Shown here one piece after another: positions 1 to 5,705 of a stretch of DNA of 10,906 bases (the stretch's first letter is position 1; each line of letters begins with the position of its first letter). The position numbers and the translations under genes were made by a program. This stretch comes from an uncultured bacterium (GTDB lineage: Bacteria > Bacillota > Clostridia > Lachnospirales > Lachnospiraceae). The notes under the pieces are model-generated. The model searched no databases. It saw only the letters and a list, made by a program, of their open reading frames with translations, and was not told the origin of the DNA. Location: contig CAJMON010000088.1 in NCBI GenBank assembly GCA_905214955.1, positions 1-10,906 of the forward strand, given 5' to 3'.

Positions 1-1434
1 ATTGACAATCCGTTTCATGGTGTCCTGAAGCTTCTGCCGGCTTTCCTCTCCAATGGCGGACAGCCGGCCTGCAATACCGTCTTCTACCAGCTGCCGGATG
101 GATTTTCCGAAAATATTGGTCTCCCAGATTCCTTCTGACTGCCTGCTGTTTTCTTCTATATAGCGGATCAGGTCTTCTGCCTGCTGTTCACTTCCCACAA
201 TAGGCGCGATTTCTGTCACAATCTCCGCACGGATCATATGTACAGAAGGGCTGGCGGCCCGTATCCGGACTCCATATTTGTTTCCCTGACGGATTACGGC
301 AGGTTCTTCCAGGGTAATTTCCGACAGTTCCGGAGTAATCACCCCATATCCGGACGCCCGGACTGCTTCCACCGCTTTTTCTACTTTCTCATAGCTTTTT
401 CGTTTTCCGGAAAGTTCCCGGATCATGGAAATCAGCTGATACTCGCTTTGAATCTTCATTCCAGTCATCTGGCTGAGCATTTCATAATAACAGGCTTCTT
501 TTAGTTCCACATGCACAGATGCACTGCCTTTATCCAGGGAAATCTTTTCCAATCTTGTCTCCTTGACGTAAGGATTGGACAGCTGAACGGCTTCCTTGTA
601 CACATCCCGGATTCTTCTCATGGGTTTCATGATCTCTTCTAACTCCTGACGCATGGCTTTCCGGATGGGATGGGTATCTTCTAAGGTATCCACCCACCTT
701 GGCAGGTAAAAATCAATCCGGCACAATGGAAATTCATACAGCAGGTTTTCCAGGATCTCTAAAATATCTTCTGGCCGTAGCTGTTCACAGTTTACCGTCA
801 TGGCTGACACCTGATAGGTTTCCTTTAGATATGCCGTCGTCTTTAAGGCTTCTTCACCAAAGGGCTTTGCAGAATTGACCAAAATCAGAAAGGGTTTCCC
901 TGCCTTCTTTAATTCCTCTGCCGCTCTTCTCTCCGGTTCTTCAAAGACAGTCCGGGGAAGTTCTCCAAAGGAGCCGTCACTGGTAATTAAAAGGCCCGCG
1001 GTGGAATGATCCCGGATCACTTTCTCCGTGCCGATTCTCGCCGCTTTGGAAAAAGGCATTTCCTCCTTGGACCAGGGGGTTTTTACCATCCGCGCTCTGC
1101 CCTCTTCCCCAGTACCGTCTGCTCCTTCCGCCACAAAGCCTACGCAGTCTGCCAGGCGGATTTTTACTTTTGTGGTGTCATCAAAAGAAATCTCTGCTGC
1201 TTCTTTTGGTACAAATTTAGGTTCTATGGTGGTGATGGTTTTCCCTTTTCCGCTTACTGGAAGTTCATCCCTTGCAGCCGCCTTTTTTGACTCCTCCAGA
1301 TGCGGAAGAACCAGCTGTTCCATAAACCGCCGGATAAAAGTGGATTTTCCAGTGCGCACAGGACCCACAACTCCAAGAAAAATTTCTCCTTTTGTGCGGA
1401 GGCTGATATCTTTATATAGATTATAGGCTTCCAT
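1..1434 (-). CDS. spoIVA: Stage IV sporulation protein A, C-terminus cut by window edge
   Basis: SpoIVA is the ATPase that polymerises on the outer forespore membrane and forms the basement layer of the spore coat; it also helps anchor the cortex. The frame is open without a stop for 478 codons from the ATG at 1434 to base 1. The family is about 492 residues long, so only some 14 residues are missing off the left edge. Residues 24-32 read GPVRTGKST, a Walker A motif at the same place as in Bacillus SpoIVA (Lys30). Other segments I recall as family hallmarks are present: the TIEPKFVP stretch, the DCVGF element, the EHSTAGLLITSDGS region, YEFPLCRIDFYLPRWV, and near the end PSVHMIRAEIVTEIAPIVGSE. 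The start is fixed by a GGGAGGA ribosome site a few bases upstream. The gene marks the organism as an endospore former. It has no evident functional tie to the methyl-transfer genes beside it. Confidence 0.96.
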   Translation of the reverse strand, partial: MEAYNLYKDISLRTKGEIFLGVVGPVRTGKSTFIRRFMEQLVLPHLEESKKAAARDELPVSGKGKTITTIEPKFVPKEAAEISFDDTTKVKIRLADCVGFVAEGADGTGEEGRARMVKTPWSKEEMPFSKAARIGTEKVIRDHSTAGLLITSDGSFGELPRTVFEEPERRAAEELKKAGKPFLILVNSAKPFGEEALKTTAYLKETYQVSAMTVNCEQLRPEDILEILENLLYEFPLCRIDFYLPRWVDTLEDTHPIRKAMRQELEEIMKPMRRIRDVYKEAVQLSNPYVKETRLEKISLDKGSASVHVELKEACYYEMLSQMTGMKIQSEYQLISMIRELSGKRKSYEKVEKAVEAVRASGYGVITPELSEITLEEPAVIRQGNKYGVRIRAASPSVHMIRAEIVTEIAPIVGSEQQAEDLIRYIEENSRQSEGIWETNIFGKSIRQLVEDGIAGRLSAIGEESRQKLQDTMKRIVN

Positions 1435-1462
1435 CCAAATTCCTCCCTCGCTGTACTGGTAG

Positions 1463-1492
1463 AATATATGCAGCCTTTAGGGACTTCATACC
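1463..1492 (-). promoter_or_regulatory. Possible sigma-E-type promoter for spoIVA
   Basis: On the minus strand CATATATT (1470-1463) resembles the sporulation sigma-E -10 element (CATACAAT-like). GGTATGAA (1492-1485) lies 14 nt upstream, where a -35 element is expected. Transcription would start roughly 20 to 25 nt before the spoIVA ATG. spoIVA is a sigma-E gene in Bacillus, so the location makes sense, but the -35 match is poor and this is a weak prediction. Confidence 0.3.
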
Positions 1493-1501
1493 GGTTTTGG
1501 G

Positions 1502-1571
1502 CAAAACAAAACCAGCCTCTTTGGATTCCCTGAATATGCGGAAGAGGGGAACCTTCAGCGGCTGGCTTTGG
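1502..1571 (-). terminator. Probable terminator of the riboswitch RNA
   Basis: On the minus strand CCAAAGCCAGCC pairs with GGCTGGTTTTG. This gives 11 continuous pairs (1560-1570 with 1517-1507, one G-U) and runs into TTTTGTTTTG. The 42-nt stretch between the arms can fold further (GGTTCCC with GGGAATCC, or CTGAA with TTCAG). The long branched loop makes it less certain than a compact hairpin. It sits between the riboswitch and spoIVA and would insulate spoIVA from read-through. Confidence 0.5.
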
Positions 1572-1740
1572 TTTCGAAAACAGGCTGCGGAATTCCTGTT
1601 TCAGAAGGAGGTATTTTGTGTATATCATATGCGTCGAGATGCATATAAAGTCATAAAAATATGCCCGCTACCCTGCAGACACCTGACACGTACACGTCTG
1701 TACGTTTTGGATGTTTAGCTTTCATCGGAAGCTCATCTCA
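1572..1740 (-). other. Structured, apparently non-coding RNA downstream of the riboswitch
   Basis: This holds no convincing gene. On the minus strand I see: a hairpin from GATGAGCTT with AAGCT and CATC right after the aptamer; a second hairpin ACGTACA/TGTACGT with a GACG loop; and three copies of a GCATAT-type arm, GCATAT (1664-1659), ATATGC (1646-1641) and GCATAT (1632-1627). The middle arm can pair with either neighbour, so the two hairpins are mutually exclusive. ACCTCCTT (1612-1605) follows, which equals the anti-Shine-Dalgarno core at the 3' end of 16S rRNA. It may be the expression platform plus the body of a small RNA, or the decayed remains of a lost gene. Confidence 0.45.
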
Positions 1741-1913
1741 CACATCAAGCAGGTTTCCTGACTTACAACTCAAACGCCTGATCCGCCTTCTCACAAAATG
1801 GGTATGCAATGGCTGTGGATCATGCTTGCTGAATACAGTGACCGGATCGCTTAGGATTCACACCTAATTCCCTCTTCAGAAAACTCCTTGCGAAGTCATC
1901 CGCACTTGACATG
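1741..1913 (-). ncRNA. Cobalamin riboswitch aptamer (orphan)
   Basis: Read on the minus strand, this stretch has the cobalamin riboswitch core in order: a TTAGG/CCTAA hairpin around GGTGTGAATCC (1867-1851), the GTCACTGTA box (1842-1834), and the 3' box AAGTCAGGAAACCTGC (plus-strand complement ends near 1749). The closing P1 helix can be drawn from CATGTCAAG (1913-1905) with CTTGATGTG (1749-1741), nine pairs of which two are wobble. These elements bind adenosyl- or other cobalamins in known members. It has its own promoter just upstream. Downstream there is no recognisable cobalamin synthesis, transport or methyltransferase gene, only about 170 nt of structured RNA, a terminator and spoIVA. 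It could also be transcribed as a 3' UTR of the regulator gene, since no terminator separates them. Confidence 0.9.
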
Positions 1914-1936
1914 GCAATATGAATTACACATCTATA

Positions 1937-1964
1937 ATTATAGCAGACTTTTTCTGTTTGTCAA
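1937..1964 (-). promoter_or_regulatory. Sigma-A promoter of the riboswitch RNA
   Basis: Minus strand TTGACA (1964-1959), 16-nt spacer, TATAAT (1942-1937): both hexamers match consensus exactly. The -35 box abuts the TGA stop (1967-1965) of the upstream regulator gene. The predicted start near 1930 lies about 17 nt before the P1 helix of the cobalamin aptamer, so the promoter is well placed to make this RNA independently of the regulator. Confidence 0.8.
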
Positions 1965-3500
1965 TCACTTCGTAGATTTTTTGTCACCGTAATAGAGTTC
2001 CAGAATCCGGTAAGATAACAAACAATACAGATGCATATCCGGATCGTTTAAATCCAGGCCTGTCATCTCTTTAATGCGCTCCAGACGGTACAGAAATGTG
2101 CTTCGATGAATAAACAGCTTCCTGGCTGACTTGACGGCATTCTCATTATTCTCCAGATAGACCTTTAAGGTTTTGTAAAATTCCGTCTGATGTTCTTTGT
2201 CGTACTCCCACAGCAGGCGGACTTTCTCGGAGGAACAGATCTTTACTGGAAATTCTCCAGAGGCATTTTGAAGCATATAAAACAATGCCGTATCCTCAAA
2301 TGAGTGCACCCACTGATAAGGTCGGCACCTGGAACCGGTTTCCAGGGCAATTCTGGCCTGGCGGTAATCATACATCATCTCCCGAAATCCCGTAAAGGTC
2401 CGGCTGATTCCGGCTTTTAGAAAACTGTCCCTTAAAAACAGCAGCAGTTTCCGATAAACATCCTCCACAGTCCCGCCAAACCGGGTCAAATTTACAAACA
2501 CCAGAATGTCCTCCTGATACGGAAACGCGCAGGCGTGGGACAATAGGGACTCAATGTGGCGGCAGATAAAGCTCACCGTCAGGTTCTGCTGATCCAAAAG
2601 AGCGGTCTGAAAGACCAGGCAGACATACTGATGGTCCTGTGCCCAGCCATACAGGGCAAGGCGCTGCCCCAGCTGCTCCGGATTCTGCGTTTTTCCAAGT
2701 GCCTCTATTAAAACAGTCTGGAGACTTCTGGCCTCCCCCTCTCCTGTCATATAGGGATGTCCCAGGATTTTTTTTAGATATCCGGCCATGTATTCCAAGA
2801 GTCCTGTCATACCAGGCTGAAAGCTGCTGCACACTTCCGGAATGGCAACCCGGTATGCATAAATGCCGTGATCAAACAGATTGATGCACAGATTCCGGTA
2901 TCCAGTGATATACTCCGGATAGAAAAACGCCCCATGGTAGGTTCTTGCCTTGTTGTACTCTTCATCCTGTTTAAAGGCCGTACAGTATTCAAACAGATTG
3001 TTGGGGTCCAAAAGCTCCCGCAGGTTTTCCCGCTCCTTCATAATACTGGAATGTCCCACCATAAAGAAATCTGCAGTGCTGATAGTCAGCGGATTTCCAA
3101 AAATTTCCACGCTCTCATCTAAAAGGGTCTGCAGGCTGATCTCTTCTTCCAGGCATTGATTCAGCAGGTCTTCCCACTGATCGTAAAAATCAAAAATTCT
3201 CTGAATCAGATTCAGAAGTTCATAAGGATCTATGTCTTCTGTTGAAACCAGATAACCATAGGCGCTTTTTGAGACCTGTTTTGGAGTAGCAGAAATAAAC
3301 AGCATCTTTGCATTTCCAGAAATATCCGGCATTTCACATCCCTCTTTCAGAATGTAGGGCACATGTTCCTGCAGTGTCTCTTCTCCCCCTGTATAAAACT
3401 GCGGCCGTCCAAAACTTCGGCTGCGGTCCGGCAGATGCACCTGAAAATAGCAATTCCATTCTTCCAGTTTTGCCAAAATGGTCTGTGGACTCAGGTTCAA
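1965..3500 (-). CDS. PucR/CdaR-type transcriptional regulator
   Basis: A 511-residue protein whose C-terminal part (about residues 430-500) matches the PucR-type helix-turn-helix (HTH_30). It has a YLENN-NAVKSARKLFIHRST stretch followed by YRLERIKEMTGLDLNDPD, the family's characteristic LxIHRxTxxYRLxRI pattern. The long N-terminal portion would be the sensory or GGDEF-like region, but I cannot assign its ligand. The start is a TTG at 3500-3498, chosen because AAAGGAG lies 7 nt upstream and no in-frame ATG is near; an upstream ATG runs straight into a stop. It is transcribed divergently from the corrinoid protein operon from a promoter back to back with that operon's, so it probably controls it and perhaps itself. 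PucR-family activators commonly regulate catabolic genes. The inducer is unknown; a methylated substrate or the corrinoid state are guesses. Confidence 0.88.
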   Translation of the reverse strand: MNLSPQTILAKLEEWNCYFQVHLPDRSRSFGRPQFYTGGEETLQEHVPYILKEGCEMPDISGNAKMLFISATPKQVSKSAYGYLVSTEDIDPYELLNLIQRIFDFYDQWEDLLNQCLEEEISLQTLLDESVEIFGNPLTISTADFFMVGHSSIMKERENLRELLDPNNLFEYCTAFKQDEEYNKARTYHGAFFYPEYITGYRNLCINLFDHGIYAYRVAIPEVCSSFQPGMTGLLEYMAGYLKKILGHPYMTGEGEARSLQTVLIEALGKTQNPEQLGQRLALYGWAQDHQYVCLVFQTALLDQQNLTVSFICRHIESLLSHACAFPYQEDILVFVNLTRFGGTVEDVYRKLLLFLRDSFLKAGISRTFTGFREMMYDYRQARIALETGSRCRPYQWVHSFEDTALFYMLQNASGEFPVKICSSEKVRLLWEYDKEHQTEFYKTLKVYLENNENAVKSARKLFIHRSTFLYRLERIKEMTGLDLNDPDMHLYCLLSYRILELYYGDKKSTK

Positions 3501-3507
3501 AAAATCA

Positions 3508-3514
3508 CTCCTTT
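3508..3514 (-). promoter_or_regulatory. Ribosome binding site fixing the TTG start of the regulator
   Basis: Minus strand AAAGGAG, 7 nt before the TTG at 3500-3498. It decides the start because no ATG or GTG in frame is close. Confidence 0.75.
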
Positions 3515-3533
3515 TTCATTTTCTTTCATACAC

Positions 3534-3562
3534 ATTGTAGGAAAAACAAGGAAAAATGTCAA
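3534..3562 (-). promoter_or_regulatory. Sigma-A promoter of the regulator gene
   Basis: Minus strand TTGACA (3562-3557), a 17-nt spacer, then TACAAT (3539-3534). This is a near-consensus promoter about 30 to 35 nt upstream of the TTG start. Its -35 box is 12 bp from the -35 box of the divergent corrinoid operon promoter, so one bound regulator could affect both. Confidence 0.78.
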
Positions 3563-3574
3563 TCTTTTGTTGGA

Positions 3575-3603
3575 TTAACGTTTCCTGTTTTTTCTGCTAT
3601 ACT
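3575..3603 (+). promoter_or_regulatory. Promoter of the corrinoid protein operon
   Basis: Plus strand TTAACG (3575-3580), a 17-nt spacer, then TATACT (3598-3603). The -10 is good and the -35 has two mismatches, as expected of a promoter that needs an activator. Transcription would begin near 3610, giving a leader of about 110 nt before the ATG at 3723. The 12 bp between the two divergent -35 boxes (3563-3574), with GTTGGATTAAC overlapping it, is the obvious place to look for the regulator's operator. Confidence 0.65.
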
Positions 3604-3612
3604 AAATGCATA

Positions 3613-3694
3613 GACGGTGCGAAAACGATTTCTCAGAGTGGAAGCTGAGAGAATTGAAACAGGCCGTCCACAGCGTTTTTCATAATGCAAAAAC
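3613..3694 (+). promoter_or_regulatory. Structured 5' leader of the corrinoid protein mRNA, class unknown
   Basis: The leader can fold into an outer helix GACGG (3613-3617) with CCGTC (3664-3668). This encloses a hairpin TCTCAG (3631-3636)/CTGAGA (3645-3650) with an 8-nt loop. A separate AT-rich hairpin GTTTTT (3675-3680)/AAAAAC (3689-3694) lies just before the ribosome site. I cannot match it to a riboswitch class I know. It may be a regulatory element or just a stabilising leader for a highly expressed gene. Confidence 0.35.
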
Positions 3695-3722
3695 AATTTT
3701 ATTTTATGGGAGGTATTTTATT

Positions 3723-4361
3723 ATGACAGACGAATTAAAAGCTGTTGCGGAAGCAGTCGAAAAAGGTAAGGCAAAATTAGTTCCCGGTCTGGTACAGGCT
3801 GCCCTGGACGCAGGTGTAGAGCCCACAGACATTCTGAACAAAGGTATGATTGATGCAATGGGCATCGTTGGTGAGAAATTTAAAAACAACGAGATTTTTG
3901 TACCGGAAATGCTGGTTGCTGCACGTGCAATGAAAAAAGGTGTTGACGTTTTAAAACCCCATCTGGCTTCTGGAACAGCTGGTGCTGCTGGAAAGATGAT
4001 CATGGGTACCGTTGCAGGCGACCTTCATGATATCGGCAAAAACCTGGTTATCATGATGATCGAAAGTGCTGGTTTTGAAGTAATCGACCTTGGCGTAGAT
4101 GTTCCTATCGAAAAATTCATCCAGGCAGTGAACGACAACCCGGATACCAAGATCGTTGGATGCTCTGCTCTGCTGACCACTACCATGCCGGCTCTGCGTG
4201 ATACTGTAAAAGCTCTGAACGAGCAGCCCTGGAGAAGCAAAATTAAAGTTATGGTAGGCGGTGCTCCTATCACTCAGGAATTTGCAGATGAAATCGGTGC
4301 TGACTGCTACACACCGGATGCTGCATCTGCTGCACAGGCTGCGAAAGCTCTGGTTGCATAA
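3723..4361 (+). CDS. Corrinoid (B12-binding) methyl-carrier protein 1
   Basis: A 212-residue cobalamin-binding protein of the MtbC/MttC/MtvC type, the methyl shuttle of three-component methyltransferase systems. A substrate-specific methyltransferase loads a methyl group on its cobalt and a second methyltransferase takes it off, usually to THF in acetogens. Residues 1-90 are the helical cap domain. Residues about 91-212 are the Rossmann-like B12 domain with GDLHDIGKNLV; His102 is the expected lower cobalt ligand of the DxHxxG motif. SALLTTTMP and VGGAPITQEFADEIGAD complete the binding site. The ATG at 3723 is chosen because GGGAGG (3708-3713) precedes it by 9 nt; the frame stays open back to 3606, but that start would lie before the mapped leader and has no ribosome site. 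It is the first gene of its operon and is followed by a strong terminator, so it may be made in excess over the genes behind it. Confidence 0.95.
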   Translation: MTDELKAVAEAVEKGKAKLVPGLVQAALDAGVEPTDILNKGMIDAMGIVGEKFKNNEIFVPEMLVAARAMKKGVDVLKPHLASGTAGAAGKMIMGTVAGDLHDIGKNLVIMMIESAGFEVIDLGVDVPIEKFIQAVNDNPDTKIVGCSALLTTTMPALRDTVKALNEQPWRSKIKVMVGGAPITQEFADEIGADCYTPDAASAAQAAKALVA

Positions 4362-4377
4362 TAGAAAATACAATACA

Positions 4378-4420
4378 GGGGGAGGTCTTCGGCTGCAAAG
4401 CGGGGACATCCCCCTTTTTT
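4378..4420 (+). terminator. Rho-independent terminator/attenuator inside the corrinoid operon
   Basis: GGGGGA (4378-4383) pairs with TCCCCC (4409-4414); past one mismatch GTC pairs with GAC. Six T follow (4415-4420). It lies between corrinoid protein 1 and the DUF2284 gene, whose ribosome site comes only 12 nt later. I see no new promoter there, so the two downstream genes probably depend on partial read-through. Confidence 0.88.
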
Positions 4421-4431
4421 GCTAAAGTTTT

Positions 4432-4437
4432 GGAGGT
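4432..4437 (+). promoter_or_regulatory. Ribosome binding site fixing the TTG start of the DUF2284 gene
   Basis: GGAGGT, 8 nt before TTG at 4446-4448. It supports this start over a more upstream ATG at 4419 that lies before the ribosome site and inside the terminator T-run. Confidence 0.75.
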
Positions 4438-4445
4438 GTATATTA

Positions 4446-4994
4446 TTGAATTTGACAACTGAACAAATGGCAGCGCTTGCAAAAGAAAATGGGTTTTCCG
4501 CAGCTGTTCCGCTGGATCCTTCCACAATTCGCCCATTGGAAGAAGTGCGGGCCATGTGTGCTTCCAATCACTGCCATATGTATGACAAAAACTGGTCCTG
4601 TCCGCCAGGATGCGGTACATTGGAGGAATGCAGGCAGCAGATTTTACAGTGCAGCCGGGGCATCCTTGTGCAGACCATCGGAGAAATCGAAGATTCTATG
4701 GACTTTGAAGGAATGATGGAAGTAGAAGCCAGACACAAGGAAAACTTTGTAAAAGTTACGGATCTGCTTCGAAAGGACATGGATATTCTTCCACTTGGAG
4801 CTGGTTCCTGCGTCCGCTGCAAAGTCTGTACTTACCCTGAATCGCCCTGCCGTTTTCCTCAGAAAATGACCCATTCTATGGAAGCTTTCGGGCTTCTGGT
4901 GAATCAGGTCTGCAAAGACAATGGACTTCCTTATTATTACGGAAACGACCACATTGCTTATACTTCCTGTTTCCTGGTAAAGGAGCATGTATGA
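4446..4994 (+). CDS. DUF2284 cysteine-rich, predicted metal-binding protein
   Basis: A 182-residue protein of the DUF2284 family (predicted metal-binding proteins). It carries twelve cysteines. The N-terminal part has C38-x4-C43 and WSCPPGCG (C52, C56). The C-terminal part has a ferredoxin-like SCVRCKVCTYPESPC pattern (C122-x2-C125-x2-C128-x6-C135) followed by the family's HSMEAFG element. This strongly suggests an iron-sulfur cluster or other metal site and a redox role, though no function is established to my knowledge. It starts at TTG 4446 behind GGAGGT, and its TGA overlaps the ATG of corrinoid protein 2 by four bases (ATGA), so the two are translationally coupled. Lying between two corrinoid protein genes, it may deliver electrons to, or help load or repair, the cobalamin; that is inference. 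It has no membrane segment or signal peptide, so it should be cytoplasmic. Confidence 0.9.
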   Translation: MNLTTEQMAALAKENGFSAAVPLDPSTIRPLEEVRAMCASNHCHMYDKNWSCPPGCGTLEECRQQILQCSRGILVQTIGEIEDSMDFEGMMEVEARHKENFVKVTDLLRKDMDILPLGAGSCVRCKVCTYPESPCRFPQKMTHSMEAFGLLVNQVCKDNGLPYYYGNDHIAYTSCFLVKEHV

Positions 4995-5635
4995 TCGATT
5001 ATATCACTGCGATTGCCGGATCCATTGAAGAAGGAAAACCAAAACTGACAGAACGTCTGGTACGTGAAGCCTTAGAAAATGGCATTCCTTCTGTAGACAT
5101 TTTAAATCAGGCTTTTACTCCGGCCATGAAGCTGGTTGGTATGAAATACAAGAACGAAGAAATCTACATTGCAAAGATTTTATCTGCCGCCCGGTGTATG
5201 AAATATGGGCTTCAGGCGCTGCATGAGTATCTAAATGCCATTGGAAAGGATTCAGTACCCAAAACGACCATCATTTTGGGTACTGCTGCAGGAGATCTCC
5301 ACGATGTAGGAAAAAATCTGGTGGGACTGATGTTTGAAAGTGCTGGTTTTGAGGTGATCGATCTTGGCATTGACGTATCCGAGCGGCAGTTTACCCAGGC
5401 GATCCGCCAGCATCCAGAAGCAGCGATTGTCTGCATCTCTTCTCTTCTCACCACTTCCTTAGAAAATATGAAATCCATCGTACACACCTTAAATGGCCTC
5501 CCTGAACGGAAGCACTTTAAGATCATGGTAGGCGGGGCGCCGGTTACCCAGGAATTTGCGGATTCCATCGGTGCGGATGCGTATACAGACAATGCCTACG
5601 ATGCAGCCCAGGTAGCGAGAGCCTATATCCTTTAA
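4991..5635 (+). CDS. Corrinoid (B12-binding) methyl-carrier protein 2
   Basis: A 214-residue paralogue of corrinoid protein 1 with the same two-domain build: a helical cap (about 1-92), then a B12 domain with GDLHDVGKNLV (His104 as cobalt ligand), SSLLTTS and VGGAPVTQEFADSIGADAYT. The B12 halves are clearly alike (FESAGFEVIDLGIDV here, IESAGFEVIDLGVDV in protein 1). The caps and the SLLTTS-to-GGAP segments differ more, so this is an old duplication, not a recent copy. AAAGGAG lies 5 nt before the ATG, which overlaps the DUF2284 stop. No substrate methyltransferase (MttB, MtaB or MtvB type) is adjacent, so its partner must lie elsewhere. The cap domain contacts the partner methyltransferase in this family, so the two proteins may serve different ones. 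Confidence 0.94.
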   Translation: MIDYITAIAGSIEEGKPKLTERLVREALENGIPSVDILNQAFTPAMKLVGMKYKNEEIYIAKILSAARCMKYGLQALHEYLNAIGKDSVPKTTIILGTAAGDLHDVGKNLVGLMFESAGFEVIDLGIDVSERQFTQAIRQHPEAAIVCISSLLTTSLENMKSIVHTLNGLPERKHFKIMVGGAPVTQEFADSIGADAYTDNAYDAAQVARAYIL

Positions 5636-5653
5636 GGTTCTGCCTGGATAAGA

Positions 5654-5690
5654 AAATGGCGTACAGCATGTAAAATGCTGTACGCCATTT
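5654..5690. terminator. Bidirectional terminator between convergent operons
   Basis: A perfect 16-bp stem, 5654-5669 with 5675-5690, around a 5-nt GTAAA loop. The plus-strand side ends in ATTTCTTG and the minus-strand side in CATTTTCTT. It lies 18 nt past the stop of corrinoid protein 2 and 15 bp from the stop of the convergent membrane protein gene, so it can serve both transcripts. Confidence 0.9.
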
Positions 5691-5705
5691 CTTGTAAAAA
5701 GAGCA

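Noticed and set aside
1006..1426. Two plus-strand frames antisense to spoIVA (94 and 132 codons)
   Set aside because: Both are shadows of spoIVA, which shows Walker A and family motifs in the opposite strand; no ribosome sites or domains are seen.
1254..1628. A 124-codon minus-strand frame overlapping the start of spoIVA
   Set aside because: It overlaps conserved spoIVA coding sequence in another frame, covers the terminator-like hairpin, and its protein has low-complexity, unconserved-looking content.
1605..1656. A perfect AAGGAGGT followed by GTG and 12 codons on the plus strand
   Set aside because: No promoter is visible on that strand and the peptide is tiny. The same bases read as an anti-SD motif in the minus-strand RNA, which has a promoter.
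1651..1725. A 24-codon minus-strand reading frame (MKAKHPKRTD...) just after the riboswitch, as a riboswitch-controlled peptide
   Set aside because: No Shine-Dalgarno sequence precedes the ATG, the ATG lies in a hairpin, and the peptide matches no family I know. Comparative data would be needed to revive it.
3613..3668. A TPP riboswitch, suggested by GGTGC followed by GCTGAGA
   Set aside because: The second half of the TPP aptamer (the ACCTGATCTGGATAATGCCAGCG-like block) is absent, and the gene downstream has no thiamine link.
3606..3722. The 39-residue N-terminal extension possible for corrinoid protein 1
   Set aside because: The ATG at 3606 would lie upstream of the predicted transcription start and lacks a ribosome site, and the family begins at the residue matching the ATG at 3723.
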